Source: a virus. From it: a DNA stretch of 42,444 bases. A program made the translations under genes and the position numbers. Location of the stretch: positions 1-42,444 of IMG/VR virus record IMGVR_UViG_3300046167_000059, one strand, 5' to 3'. Shown here piece by piece: positions 22,201 through 30,903 of the stretch. The first letter of the stretch is position 1, and every line of letters begins with the position of its first letter. Below the pieces are notes generated by a model. That model worked only from the letters and a program-made list of their open reading frames with translations, made no database searches and was not told where the DNA came from.

Positions 22201-22622
22201 TGCCCTAATGTAAGACCAAACATAGTAATACCCATAGCAGTAGCATTTTCTGCTAGTTTCTCACCTAAGAATCCGGGCACATCTTTTAAACTTTGTTGTG
22301 TTATTTCTCCCTTGTATTCTGGAGCATAGTCTTGCATTCCAGTTTCACCAGCTTCTTGCAACTTAGCAGAATAATCTTGTATACCCTGTGGTACATTTAA
22401 ACCCATGCGTGGCAATAGCTCCGATAGTCCACGACCACCAGCTTTCATTGCTCTATCAAAAGAATATCCTAATGAATCAGAATCTTTGCCAGAAAAATCA
22501 ACAGATGCGAAATTAAAATCCTCAAAAGGATTCTCTATTTCTTCGTAACTTACACTACCAAAATCAAAATCAGCAAAAGGATTTTCTTCTTCCTCTTCTT
22601 TTACAAATGGATTAACAGCCAT
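19200..22622 (-). CDS. Giant internal virion protein (1140 residues)
   Basis: The largest gene. It starts with an acidic, repeated segment (ENPFADFDFGSVSYEEIENP, then FEDFNFASVDF), followed by long helical regions. Hydrophobic glycine-rich segments are seen near residues 130-150 (MGITMFGLTLGQSLM), 750-765 (GLTTVTAVSYLGLATISSW) and 1040-1060. Podoviruses carry one or more proteins of this size inside the capsid (T7 gp16, P22-like ejection proteins) that leave first and form a channel through the envelope. I see no lysozyme or transglycosylase active site. The acidic ENPF(A/E)DFxF repeat at the N-terminus is odd and might be a packaging signal. Confidence 0.75.
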   Translation of the reverse strand: MAVNPFVKEEEEENPFADFDFGSVSYEEIENPFEDFNFASVDFSGKDSDSLGYSFDRAMKAGGRGLSELLPRMGLNVPQGIQDYSAKLQEAGETGMQDYAPEYKGEITQQSLKDVPGFLGEKLAENATAMGITMFGLTLGQSLMKGPGVSKLVGAGITGATAGFNYLMLLDEAVETHAAAAGKTVDDLSESEIGNASFTAIQNAGLDFILPGIWARSMKKSGLPAKKSLKELANNLKTTDKEKIGSMLYKGAKQTLNSALIEGSIESAQQANMMRTSVLGVEGINPESMLTDFAVGAAGGGLYGTPASISAATDVNRSRKADKKLLDFADVQAKVKAGERYKADVKAYTKDFDKLVKEYDSIVKDVNLGKKPNADLIKKFEALPGTKKPFDVETGMGKIRPPKFDVERNVADIIPNLYNAPEETKGLLSNILSGLSELALKRSTDELTDIRKDVKTGKDMAAYMDIAGALADVSTGSGEKQGITKSYDTRRHLLIGKYVNRFERIRDTWVRKIPFMGEMGGSVRPAVNRYIAAKLEEKNKKPLYNLAQAESEVLTLIGADKKALLDESIVEIAQIQEEIWAELYKVLGKDGLTIGHQKGYLTRSIDTNFIKRNEKNQQEFLESLINDVGLPREEANQVLENILNDVDANVYTSEQIRAGIDQQQGLGPSSFEIIRDGRWDNLDTKFRNKDTLQSIENYLLSAVSRIASAEAFGANGANKYNDAIKRLKSTGALNDAQTEKLWGMYDAYHNVYKKPRTTEQRALVQGMKGLTTVTAVSYLGLATISSWTEPLWIPQRNGWYNMLKAAPTVAGYALKGMMRSVYAGGEGQKAMSSFGRDLLRVMGMATNPAMAERIDKLMAGDRNIILNYFFRTPAAMWLTQYTNFVRVWTSVAGLKMIQEQHNKIDTMSANNKKLLEQELLENGLTLEDFRKLGALANGNIESAILDDNYLESTFTNSEGETVTVRDVLIPWMRKITTDVALEPTAGNRPLWMSNPNLMLLAQLKSFPILFGNTIARRLNAKMNPQFCSADFVGKLGTISAISAAIGMAALAMAVKDAIKGVEEDRGVIETVSAVGVPLIGEISDSQIGGYVVGPGPALVDNFMRSLLGDNFLGDTTEEIFKVMLNATTGRIGSEAFLGDR

Positions 22623-22631
22623 TGTTTACCT

Positions 22632-23834
22632 CTATGCTTTTTTACCGTATTCTTCTTCAAGCAGTGCCATTACTGTTTTATCATCTGCCGGCAAACCAGC
22701 AGCAAGTAATTGTGCTTGCAAACTTCTATATACTCCAACCATGTAAGTTGCTTTTTTCTTTCTCTTTTCTTCACTGTCTCCAAAGAAACTTATAAATGAT
22801 TTGCTATCAGTAAATCTATCCATTAAAGCAGATTCTGATAACTTAGTTGCATTAAACAATGATGCACTAGGGCCACTAGCAGATGCTGCTGCTTTAGCTA
22901 ATCCCATTTGCATTTCGCCTAACTGATTTCCTCCTCGTTTATTTCCACCTATGTCTCTTAATCCAGCACCAAACAAAGCAGCAGTTGTAGGGTCTTTTAT
23001 TCCTAACTTAAATTTATCAAAGAAACTCATGTTATCTATTTCATTTTGTTTCTTAATTGCTAATTGTTCAGCTGCTTTTGTTGCATCGTCTTGTGATTTT
23101 ATTGCATCAATTTGTTCTATTGCAGGCATCATAGAAGCATTAGCTTCTTCTTGAGCTATAGCTTTTGCTTGTTCAGTCATAGGATATAAATTCCTATCTA
23201 CACCATACGCACCAGCTCCAAGAGCAGTTCCTGTAAGAGCTAGTCTGCCCGGAGCAAATGCTGTACCTGCTGGTATACCCGGTATAGCTGCTGTTCTATT
23301 TATAGGATTTGCAAGAGGTCTAGCAAAAGTTCCTTGTCTTGGAGTAGTAATAACTTTTCCTGCATTTGGTGCATTAATAGGATAAGATGGTACTTTAGTT
23401 TGAACAGGAGTAGGAAGACCAGTCTTAGGATTTATAGGCACACCTGTAGGTTTAGTAAAAGTACCTGTGCCTGAAAAAGTAGAAGAAGCCGGTGTTCCCG
23501 GAACAGCATCAGTAGGTTTTCTAAAAGTCTTTTTAAATATGTTTGCCATTTTACCTGCACCCGTTATTCCTTTAAGAGCAATTCCACCGGGCACTGCTAA
23601 CATAGCTGCATCAAAAGCTAATTTATAAGGGTCTTCTTCAAACCTTCTTTCTACATATTCTGTAAACTTTTCAGGCTTGTCTTCATCCCATAAACTGGCA
23701 ACTGCATCTACAAATCCTCCAGTTGGTTCAGCACTTGTATCTTCTTCTACCCATTTAACTCCAGCTTTTACACTGGGATTACAAAACTCTTTAGTGCCGG
23801 GTATTTTTTGTCCGTTATATGTACAATAACCCAT
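22632..23834 (-). CDS. Probable internal virion protein (400 residues)
   Basis: Starts MGYCTYNGQKIPGTKEFCNP. The middle is rich in Pro, Gly, Ala and Thr (about residues 105-215), with a possible hydrophobic segment AMLAVPGGIALKGITGAGKM near 75-95, and the C-terminal third is helical with many Met and Gln. A similar composition is typical of the smaller ejection proteins of podoviruses. It lies 9 bases upstream of the giant protein gene and 19 bases after the previous one, so the three form one assembly module. No enzymatic motif seen. Confidence 0.65.
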   Translation of the reverse strand: MGYCTYNGQKIPGTKEFCNPSVKAGVKWVEEDTSAEPTGGFVDAVASLWDEDKPEKFTEYVERRFEEDPYKLAFDAAMLAVPGGIALKGITGAGKMANIFKKTFRKPTDAVPGTPASSTFSGTGTFTKPTGVPINPKTGLPTPVQTKVPSYPINAPNAGKVITTPRQGTFARPLANPINRTAAIPGIPAGTAFAPGRLALTGTALGAGAYGVDRNLYPMTEQAKAIAQEEANASMMPAIEQIDAIKSQDDATKAAEQLAIKKQNEIDNMSFFDKFKLGIKDPTTAALFGAGLRDIGGNKRGGNQLGEMQMGLAKAAASASGPSASLFNATKLSESALMDRFTDSKSFISFFGDSEEKRKKKATYMVGVYRSLQAQLLAAGLPADDKTVMALLEEEYGKKA

Positions 23835-23853
23835 TATCTTTCTCCTTTATTCA

Positions 23854-26247
23854 TTATCTTCCAAACCTAAACGGACTAGAACTTCCATATCTTTTATCTA
23901 ATCCTGAGTCTCTCATAACTGGAACAGTCATGTTATTTTGTGTCCTAGCTACCATTGGTTTAATTTGTGCCATGTTAGGTGGCCCAGCAGGTGGACTAAA
24001 TATACTTGCTACATTTGCAGGTGTTACACGAGGAGGTGGTGGCGGAGGATTTCTTCGTGCTTCTGCTGCTGCTGCTGCTTTTTCTGCTGCTCGTGATTCT
24101 GCTGCTGCTTGTGCTTGTGCTGCTGCTACTTGAGCAGCTTGAGCTTCTGCTTGCATAACAACCCTATCAATAGGATTAAACACACTTAAAGGTATGTCTT
24201 CAGCTACATTTTGAAATAAACTTTCTCCCATATCAGTGCCTTCTTGCTCTCTAGCATATTCAGGTATGTAAGAAGTAGCGTTAGCTTGTCTCATGCTTTG
24301 TTGTTCTCTTGCTAAAGCAGCATTTTCTCTACCAGCATTACTGCCAAATGCATTTAAATTAGCATTTAACACTTCAACAAGTTTAGCTTGCTGACTAGTA
24401 TTTGTTTCACTACCTTCGTATTTAGCATCAATAGCATCGTATGCATTATCTAAGTATACCATTCTATTACTTGTTAATTCTTCTGTTCCTTCTCTTTCAT
24501 AAGCAGACCTGCCATCATAAGCTGTTCTACCTGCTTGACCAAACGTCATATCGTTGTCTGGTCTAGGTGGTTGAAAAGGCTCTATTCTAGGCAATACAGT
24601 AGAAGATTCAACTAAAGGTTGTGTACCTAAATCATCTTCCATGCTAAAAAAATTACCTGTTACATCTTGGTAAAAATCTTCACCTTCTACACCTTCAGGT
24701 CTAAACGGTGGAGTTGGTATGTCTATTTCATCAGCTTTAAATATACTTCTTTCTGGACCAAGCTCTACCGGTATTCCATCTATACCACCATATATAGGCT
24801 TGTATTCTCTTTTATCTTGAGGATTTAATATAGCATCTTGAAATATCTGTCTTGGGTCTCCTTCATCAAATATAGTAATACCCCCAACTGTTCTGTTATT
24901 GTTTGCAGCATAGTCCATTATTTCGGCTGTTCTATCTGTTATACCTCTAGCTTCAAAATCATCTAAGTATCTTTGCATGTCTGTTGGCACACGAGACATA
25001 CCCGCCTCTATGTCAGCAGTATCATCCATAGTTGTGCCACGCTGTGAAGTAAGCATACCTCTTTCTATATCAGCAGTATCATCCATTGCAGGAGCACCAA
25101 CAACAGTACTAGCCGGATATCCTAATCTATCACCCATAGCTAAATTTGCTGCTGCTTGGTTATCCATCATACTGTTATCAGGAGAACCAGCAATATTACC
25201 AGCTACAGTATTTTGTACGTTAGCTGTAGCTTGTCCCGGACTAGGAAATAGTGTACTAGGAGGTGGGTTGTTAGGTCCAAAAATTCCCATCTCATCTATT
25301 GTTTGTTGATATGTTAAATCTCCAGCAGAGTTAGGTGGTCTAGGTGTAATACCATTAAATGCAGGCATACTAACATCAGCACTTATTTCTGTAGGAGTTA
25401 CTGGTTGTACACCTTCTGGCAACTCAACTGCTGGCATATTTATTGCAGCATCCGCAGGTCCTTGAGGCTGTTTAAATTGTCCTGAAAAATATGGATTAGC
25501 TATGTTAGCTGGTGAACCAAATATACTGTAGTCTGCACCATCTGTGCGTAATCCTTGTCCATAAGTATACTCAGCTAAACCACCCGGTCCAGCGTAATTA
25601 AATAAAGACGAATCATTGTATGCAGACAAATCCGGTGCATATACACTGCCTGATGGTGTGCGTGAGGTAAAAGGAAATCTACGAGTTCTTAGTACAGGTG
25701 CTGATGGAACTGCATTAGCTACAGCAGTACCTCCACCACTATTGCCACTACCACTGCTTGCAGTAGAAGCCCCCGCACTTGGTCTATAAGGTACACCATC
25801 AATACCAATAGCTTCACCCGGATACAAATACATAGCTGGCTCTGTCATCATACCATCTGCTGAAGTTACACCTGCTGGATTAATTTGCTGATAGTAGTTA
25901 GGATAGCCAGCTGCCTCGTTCATAGGACTAGTATCGTTTGCAAAAGTTGACGGGTCATATAATTCGTTTGGATTTTTATTAATAACTACAGGAGGCAAAC
26001 TACTTATACCATCAAACTCTGGAACTTCACTACCACCATATGTTAAATCCATATTGTCTGACATAAAAGTATCGTCAAATAAATTACTAGGTGTTGAAAA
26101 AGAATTTACAAAATTAGAACCTGCTGATGCATTTGCATCATAATTTGAACCACTTGTAAGAAAATTTCCTATAGGTGTAATAACAGGAGATGCAAAATCC
26201 AATAAAGGCTTAATAGACATATTATAACTATCTTTTAAATATCCCAT
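23854..26247 (-). CDS. Large low-complexity virion protein (797 residues)
   Basis: Composition is dominated by Pro, Ala, Ser, Asn and Gly, with many extended segments. A direct duplication, MDDTADIERGM and MDDTADIEAGM, occurs about 16 residues apart near residues 390-420. Near the end is an alanine/glutamine coiled-coil-like run (QAEAQAAQVAAAQAQ) followed by PPPPPP and a positively charged tail. Such unstructured proteins before the internal virion genes probably take part in ejection or tail assembly. No match to a known domain is evident. It has a poly-Ala GCA/GCT-rich stretch at 24056-24130 that stands out in base composition. Confidence 0.65.
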   Translation of the reverse strand: MGYLKDSYNMSIKPLLDFASPVITPIGNFLTSGSNYDANASAGSNFVNSFSTPSNLFDDTFMSDNMDLTYGGSEVPEFDGISSLPPVVINKNPNELYDPSTFANDTSPMNEAAGYPNYYQQINPAGVTSADGMMTEPAMYLYPGEAIGIDGVPYRPSAGASTASSGSGNSGGGTAVANAVPSAPVLRTRRFPFTSRTPSGSVYAPDLSAYNDSSLFNYAGPGGLAEYTYGQGLRTDGADYSIFGSPANIANPYFSGQFKQPQGPADAAINMPAVELPEGVQPVTPTEISADVSMPAFNGITPRPPNSAGDLTYQQTIDEMGIFGPNNPPPSTLFPSPGQATANVQNTVAGNIAGSPDNSMMDNQAAANLAMGDRLGYPASTVVGAPAMDDTADIERGMLTSQRGTTMDDTADIEAGMSRVPTDMQRYLDDFEARGITDRTAEIMDYAANNNRTVGGITIFDEGDPRQIFQDAILNPQDKREYKPIYGGIDGIPVELGPERSIFKADEIDIPTPPFRPEGVEGEDFYQDVTGNFFSMEDDLGTQPLVESSTVLPRIEPFQPPRPDNDMTFGQAGRTAYDGRSAYEREGTEELTSNRMVYLDNAYDAIDAKYEGSETNTSQQAKLVEVLNANLNAFGSNAGRENAALAREQQSMRQANATSYIPEYAREQEGTDMGESLFQNVAEDIPLSVFNPIDRVVMQAEAQAAQVAAAQAQAAAESRAAEKAAAAAEARRNPPPPPPRVTPANVASIFSPPAGPPNMAQIKPMVARTQNNMTVPVMRDSGLDKRYGSSSPFRFGR

Positions 26248-26257
26248 ATACTACTCC

Positions 26258-27052
26258 TTAAAATAAACCATACAATGAAGCTAAAGTACCCATGTTTTCT
26301 AATGGTGTTCTACCCGGAGTTGTACTAACTTTTTGACCAGCTCCTCCAACAAGACTTGCATAAGGAGTAATACCTGCTTGATATTGTTGTAGTTGTTGGT
26401 AAGGTAAGTTTTGTTCAAACTCTTGTTGAGCCATAGCATCTTGTATAAGTGATTGTTCTCTTTGTTGCTGTTGTTGACCAGATGCACCTAAAGCACCATA
26501 AGGTTGAAAACCTGCACCCATAAGACTTCCTGTCATGCCTAATGTATTAGCTTGATGTCCTAATCCCTGACCATATGCATTGCTATATACTTGTGCTGCT
26601 GCTTGGTTAGCTGCATCGGCTGCTCCTGCTATAGCATTGCCTTCTGCAATACCTTGTCTACCGCCACCATAACCACCTGACATAATAGCACCACCTCTAA
26701 TATCAGCTAAGTTGTCTTGTACACCTGCCATTGCTCTATCTGCTGCTACTTGTGCCATGTCATTAACATATGGATTGTTAGCCACATCTAGCATATTAGC
26801 ACTAGTACCTTGTTGGTACGCACTTAATGCAGGATTCATTATACTAGGAGCACCTTGAGTTGCAAAATCTCTAATGCCCTGCTGTGCTGTTAGTTGGTCT
26901 GGTGTAAACCCAGCTTGTGTTTGTCCAGTGTAATATTGTGGGGTGTTATTATTATATAAATTAGCAGCTTCTTTAAAACCGCTTTCTATATAAGGTACAG
27001 CAACATCCCAAGGGTCTGCATTTACTGAACTTTGATTGTCACCTTTAGACAT
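26258..27052 (-). CDS. Glycine/glutamine-rich tail or internal protein (264 residues)
   Basis: Starts MSKGDNQSSVNADPWDVAVP and continues with YIESGFKEAANLYNNNTPQY; then a helical alanine/glycine-rich centre (AGAADAANQAAAQVYSNAYG) and a Gln-rich part (SGQQQQQREQSLIQDAMAQQ) before a glycine-containing end. Proteins with this profile lie next to the internal virion genes in many marine podoviruses. It ends 10 bases before the next gene. Probably a virion component, perhaps one of the ejected set; no enzymatic feature. Confidence 0.65.
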   Translation of the reverse strand: MSKGDNQSSVNADPWDVAVPYIESGFKEAANLYNNNTPQYYTGQTQAGFTPDQLTAQQGIRDFATQGAPSIMNPALSAYQQGTSANMLDVANNPYVNDMAQVAADRAMAGVQDNLADIRGGAIMSGGYGGGRQGIAEGNAIAGAADAANQAAAQVYSNAYGQGLGHQANTLGMTGSLMGAGFQPYGALGASGQQQQQREQSLIQDAMAQQEFEQNLPYQQLQQYQAGITPYASLVGGAGQKVSTTPGRTPLENMGTLASLYGLF

Positions 27053-27458
27053 TATTTATCTCCTTTGCAAATAATCTTGTTTGTTCTTTATAGTTAATAT
27101 CCTTAAGCATCTTTCCCCATCCTTTACGACCAAATAGTTCTACATACTCACAGTTGTTTTCTTTTCCAAATGCGTTTAAGAGTGCATCTGCTTCATCTCT
27201 CCATCTCATAAATTCTTTTCCACCTAATAATAATACACATAATATGTTTTTCTGTGGATACTTACTAATCTTTGTAACAAAAGCACCTTCTACATGCGTA
27301 CCTATTTTTACCCAAAGCTGCATATTCTTTGATTTACAGGCACTTTTTATGTCACTAGTACTATACTCGCCTAAACCATGTTTCAGGGCTGCATTCAAGT
27401 ATTCTTCAACGAGAGGCCACCAAGCCTCTACACTCTCTCCCTTAATCCCTTCAATCAA
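27045..27458 (-). CDS. Protein of unknown function, possibly acetyltransferase-like (137 residues)
   Basis: Begins MIEGIKGESVEAWWPLVEEY. The centre has alternating strands (MQLWVKIGTHVEGAFVTKIS, then KNILCVLLLGGKEFMRWRDE) and a helix, with ENNCEYVELFGRKGWGKMLK near the end, a layout that recalls the GNAT fold of T7 gp13-like virion assembly proteins. The similarity is only in outline. It overlaps both neighbours by a few bases, so it belongs to the tail/internal protein operon. Confidence 0.6.
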   Translation of the reverse strand: MIEGIKGESVEAWWPLVEEYLNAALKHGLGEYSTSDIKSACKSKNMQLWVKIGTHVEGAFVTKISKYPQKNILCVLLLGGKEFMRWRDEADALLNAFGKENNCEYVELFGRKGWGKMLKDINYKEQTRLFAKEINNV

Positions 27459-27703
27459 AGTTTACTCCACGCTCCTGTGCTCAAGTATAAATACAACCCC
27501 TCACCGCTACCCGGATTCCAGTTAGTACCATCTGCGTATCTAACATCTCCAGCTCTTGGCTTTGATGGAACTGCATTAGATTCATCATAATGTCCATCAG
27601 CTATGTTACTTATTATAGCAGACATTCTAGAAAACTCTTGTCTTAAATATGCAGGTAAATCCTTTGCATCATCAGGTACTGGTGCAGGAGAATAACGAAT
27701 CAT
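27455..27703 (-). CDS. Small tail-associated protein (82 residues)
   Basis: Starts at ATG overlapping the stop of the preceding tail gene (ATGA). The N-terminal half is helical (YLRQEFSRMSAIISNIADGH); the C-terminal half, VPSKPRAGDVRYADGTNWNP followed by a Gly-Tyr-Leu strand end, resembles the short beta pattern at the end of phage tail-spike/fibre attachment proteins (x-G-x-V-x-Y-A-D-G-x-N-W-x-P). Likely a small tail component. Function unproven. Confidence 0.65.
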   Translation of the reverse strand: MIRYSPAPVPDDAKDLPAYLRQEFSRMSAIISNIADGHYDESNAVPSKPRAGDVRYADGTNWNPGSGEGLYLYLSTGAWSKL

Positions 27704-29249
27704 ACTCCCTTACCTCTATTTCCTGACGGACTCCAATGTACTTCTAAGTTAGCTAATGCCCATGTGTTTGCATCAGTAGACTCTGCTCTAATACCTACAT
27801 AGTTTCCTGTGGCTCTTACTGGTATCTCTGAATGTACACCACTAGTAAATGTATATGGTCCTTTCCATGTCGTGCCCTTCGTGTGGCATCATCTCTTGAC
27901 CTACATAAAAATCTACTGAACCTGTACCACTTATTCTTGGTACAATCTTTTGTATAGTCTTAGTACCCGGATACCCTAAATTCATATGTTCCTTTTCTAC
28001 ATATGCTCTAAAACTTGTTCCTGCATTTTGATTACTACCTAATACATACAATTTAGTAGCACTTGTGGCAGCTAGTAATAAACTAGGCTTAAGTGGTGAA
28101 TCCCAAGACTCACTGTCTGTGTCCCAGTCTCCTGACTCTGACCAGTCACTCGTACTTACTGTGTCTACAATACCCCAAGAAATATAACTTACATAAGGCA
28201 AATCTCTCTTAGACCAGCTGTTGTTTCTAAAGTTGTATACATATGCTGTGTCTGCAAATGCATTTGTGTCATTAGTGTTAGATACAAAACATACCCACAT
28301 CTCATTCTTTTCTCTGTCCGCAGCTACAAAAGTTCTTGTCTTGTAGTCTGGATGCATAGAGTTAAACTAGCTCGTCTCTAATTTGCTGGTCTACAATTGA
28401 CTGCTTAGTCTGACCATCATGTACATATACATCATCCTCAGAGACCACAAAATGCTTGTTATCGAAACTTTTTGCACAGTGCCTACCTAGTATACCAACA
28501 TCATCAAATAGCTGCCTAAATCCAAATATAGACTGTCCGCCTTCAAATGCCATAGACCAGATTGAGTCTTGCTTGTATACAATATTAACGTCACCTAATG
28601 GCAAGCAATCAATTACATAACCATTAGACTGTGATAAATCTACATAACCAGCATCTTTGGTTGCATCTGCTGGGTCCCAAGTAGTAGGTACTGTACCACC
28701 CTCTGCTGGATGTGACCACTTAACTCTAAAAGGGTAGCGTGTACTTGACTCTGTTGTGTCTAGTGCTACTAAGAATCTTTTAAATGGTCTAATAACTTGA
28801 CAGCTTGTATTACTTGGCCAGTTAGTTAAGTCAGCAAAAGCAGATGATGATGTGCCTAACATTTGTGGGTCATCAACACCGTTGTTAAGTATAGCTACAC
28901 CACCTAAAACTCCACCGTTCCATCCTTTAGCAGCAGTAGCTGAATAGTCACCACCACTAGAGCGTGTTACATCAGCGTGAGTTGTTGTAGTTCCAGATGT
29001 GCTTACTCTGTATATTTTAGTTAAGCTAGGGTAAATCCAATAGTCAGTAGTTGTAGTGTTAAAAGGTAATAACCAGTAAGGCGCTACCGTGGGTGTACCA
29101 AATACTTGTTGTTGTCCTAATACCTTGGCAGTTTTGTCATTGTCAAATTGTATATTATTACCATCAGACCATTGCGTCTCTGGTAGTTCATACGAGTCAA
29201 TGTCTCTATTAATACCTGTAGGATTTAATACTGTTATTTGTGCCGGCAT
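27700..29249 (-). CDS. Structural tail protein, broken by two frameshifts
   Basis: Three consecutive frames together give one protein of about 515 residues: MPAQITVLNPTGINRDIDSY to QIRDEL (29249-28370), then FNSMHPDYKTRTFVAADREK to VGQEMMPHEG (to about 27878), then TTWKGPYTFTSGVHSEIPVR to SPSGNRGKGV-stop (27700). The second break fits GG read as GGG at 27877-27875; the first needs one base removed in CTAGTTTAAC (28370-28361) and is not in an obvious homopolymer. Strand-rich repeats (for instance SWSKRDLPYVSYISWG) suggest a beta-propeller-like fold, as in tail hub or tube proteins of podoviruses (compare the roles of T7 gp12 and P22 gp10). The exact counterpart is not certain. Confidence 0.72.
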
Positions 29250-29252
29250 TTA

Positions 29253-29873
29253 TTAGCTCATGTTTAAACCATCAACAACTGCGTACCAGTTAGCACCGTT
29301 GTCAATCGTTTCAAATGTAAGAATGTCTATTCCGCTTGTTGTTAGTGTAGGTGTAGTTCCACCAGCAAACTTGACACTGCTTGGCCAAGGGTCTGCTACC
29401 GTACCACCGTTAGTTAGTATTAATTTAAACTTACCGTATATGCCAGATGTTGGTGCGTTAGTAATTGTAAACGCTCCTCCACTTGCAAGTACAGCAGTTA
29501 CTACGTTGCCTAGTGCAAAGTTAATTGCTGTTGAGGTACTGACTGTACCTACTGCATTAACAATCTCTGTTTGCTTCTTGGTCTTTAAATTAGTTGTTGT
29601 TCCTACAGCATCAGCAGTCACAGTTCTTGATGCCTCTACTGTTCCTAGCGTTGGTACATCATTGTAGTTTAGCTCTGCTGTTGTTCCAGTGTAGCCATCT
29701 ATCTTATTTATTTCTGTGTGCGTAGCTGTTACAGCACCAGCAATGTTGGGAAAGGTAGCAGCCACTGCTGACTTAACTAGTCTTATGTGGTCATCTCCTT
29801 GACTCCTTGGGTCTGTACCGGTAGGGTTTGTTGCTACTAACCCGTCTATGTATGTTGTGGATTCTAGTGCCAT
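29253..29873 (-). CDS. Tail-fibre-like protein (206 residues), paralogue of the N-terminus at 38611
   Basis: N-terminal module TYIDGLVATNPTGTDPRSQG followed by DDHIRLVKSAVAATFPNIAG and TATHTEINKIDG; this closely matches the start of the protein at 38057-38611. The remaining sequence is strand-rich Thr/Gly/Val and ends with FETIDNGANWYAVVDGLNMS, a common end of fibre-like proteins. The module occurs at the attachment end of many marine phage tail proteins. Likely a trimeric fibre or a tail appendage. It starts directly downstream of the holin-like gene. Confidence 0.75.
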   Translation of the reverse strand: MALESTTYIDGLVATNPTGTDPRSQGDDHIRLVKSAVAATFPNIAGAVTATHTEINKIDGYTGTTAELNYNDVPTLGTVEASRTVTADAVGTTTNLKTKKQTEIVNAVGTVSTSTAINFALGNVVTAVLASGGAFTITNAPTSGIYGKFKLILTNGGTVADPWPSSVKFAGGTTPTLTTSGIDILTFETIDNGANWYAVVDGLNMS

Positions 29874-29874
29874 G

Positions 29875-30312
29875 TTATTTTCCTTTTGCTAATTGTGCTC
29901 CAAAGTAGAACTCTATTATCATCGTAGCCCAGCCAAAAATTTCATCCATCTTCAATACTGAACCAGCTTGTATTTCTATATACTCCACTATGTCTGGTGT
30001 AAACTGTATACCAAAAAAACTAAATCCTTCTATAGTGTTAGGTATTACTGTTGGTACATTAAAGAACACTGGAGCTACTTGTGTAAATATAATTAAAGCC
30101 AGTATGACAAATATAATTACACGTCTGTTAAGTGCAGCCATTGGACTTTCTTTGTCTGCTCTGTCTCTTGCTTGGTTAATAGAATCATTGCGTGCTTGCA
30201 AGTTCTGTATCATTAACTTTTGATTTTCTGCTGCTGCTTGACTCTTAAGTGCAAACAATTTAGCAACAAAGCCTAGTGCTATTGGTGCTACGTTTGTTAA
30301 AAATGCTATCAT
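29875..30312 (-). CDS. Membrane protein resembling three-helix holins
   Basis: Chosen start ATG 30312 (MIAFLTNVAPIALGFVAKLF) with GAGG 8 bases upstream; the longer frame to 30387 lies in the previous gene. The 145-residue product has a first hydrophobic segment (residues 2-18), a charged helical linker with Gln/Asp/Arg repeats, a strong second segment RVIIFVILALIIFTQVAPVF (about 63-82), and a third amphipathic/hydrophobic region near the C-terminus (FGWATMIIEFYFGAQLAKGK). This resembles 3TM phage holins, which form the pores that time lysis, but the link is structural only. It follows another small membrane protein. Confidence 0.65.
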   Translation of the reverse strand: MIAFLTNVAPIALGFVAKLFALKSQAAAENQKLMIQNLQARNDSINQARDRADKESPMAALNRRVIIFVILALIIFTQVAPVFFNVPTVIPNTIEGFSFFGIQFTPDIVEYIEIQAGSVLKMDEIFGWATMIIEFYFGAQLAKGK

Positions 30313-30518
30313 ATTGCTAACCTCATTGCCTCTATAATCCCTACTTGTCCTATGATGTACCAAGCAAATGCACCAAACACTCCCCATTTAATCTGAAGTA
30401 ATGAAGTGTTAATCTTTTGTATACACAAATTAGTGTCATCAATCTTGCTAAACAGCTTTGCTATTTGCCCAGAGTGTTTGTCTAATTGTAATTGCATTCT
30501 ATTAAGCTCATCATTCAT
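30309..30518 (-). CDS. Small membrane/coiled-coil protein (69 residues)
   Basis: Starts at ATG overlapping the stop of the preceding basic gene (TGAATGATG region). The N-terminal 40 residues form a coiled coil (LQLDKHSGQIAKLFSKIDDT); the C-terminal part is one membrane helix, KWGVFGAFAWYIIGQVGIIE (residues 44-63). This is the design of T7 gp6.7-/holin-regulator-like or spanin-like small proteins, but it is not specific. It overlaps the start of the holin-like gene, so the two may be partners in lysis. Confidence 0.62.
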   Translation of the reverse strand: MNDELNRMQLQLDKHSGQIAKLFSKIDDTNLCIQKINTSLLQIKWGVFGAFAWYIIGQVGIIEAMRLAI

Positions 30519-30643
30519 TTCTTTTTGAATCCTTTTTTCATATTAGCATAGGCTTTTTTACTGATAGTAGAATTCTTTTTACTTCTACTTGTGCCAGCTT
30601 TTTTCCTAGCATTTATGTTTGCGTACAATCCTCGTCTAGCCAT
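30515..30643 (-). CDS. 42-residue very basic protein
   Basis: ATG 30643 overlaps the stop of the 86-residue gene (TAATG), and the TGA stop overlaps the next ATG. Product: MARRGLYANINARKKAGTSR, then SKKNSTISKKAYANMKKGFK. More than a third Lys/Arg. The MARRGLYANI start is a pattern seen in small phage proteins of late regions. Possibly binds DNA or is a small virion component. Function unknown. Confidence 0.65.
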   Translation of the reverse strand: MARRGLYANINARKKAGTSRSKKNSTISKKAYANMKKGFKKK

Positions 30644-30903
30644 TACCACTTCACCTTGTTAGCCCAGTAAGCAGCAGACATCTTACCTTTTTTTATATTC
30701 TTAGCGTGTCTCGCTTTAAATGATGCTGACCTTTTGGTAGCGGTTCTGTCACCAGAAACTCCTTGTTGTCCAAATCTAATAGTTTTTACTTTACCACCTT
30801 CTTTGGCTACAACAACATGGCTTTTAGTTTTGTGACTAGGTGTACGCTTTGGTTTGTTGTATGCAGAGACCCCAGCTCTGGTTAGTCTTGAGTCTTTAGC
30901 CAT
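30643..30903 (-). CDS. Basic conserved phage protein (DUF6321-like, 86 residues)
   Basis: Starts MAKDSRLTRAGVSAYNKPKR, continues with KSHVVVAKEGGKVKTIRFGQ and GVSGDRTATKRSASFKARHA, and ends MSAAYWANKVKW. The sequence, with the RFGQQGVSG and SFKARHAKNI blocks, matches a family that recurs among marine phages (I recall it as DUF6321); its function is not known. The gene is translationally coupled on both sides (TAATG at each end) with two other very basic proteins. Confidence 0.78.
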   Translation of the reverse strand: MAKDSRLTRAGVSAYNKPKRTPSHKTKSHVVVAKEGGKVKTIRFGQQGVSGDRTATKRSASFKARHAKNIKKGKMSAAYWANKVKW

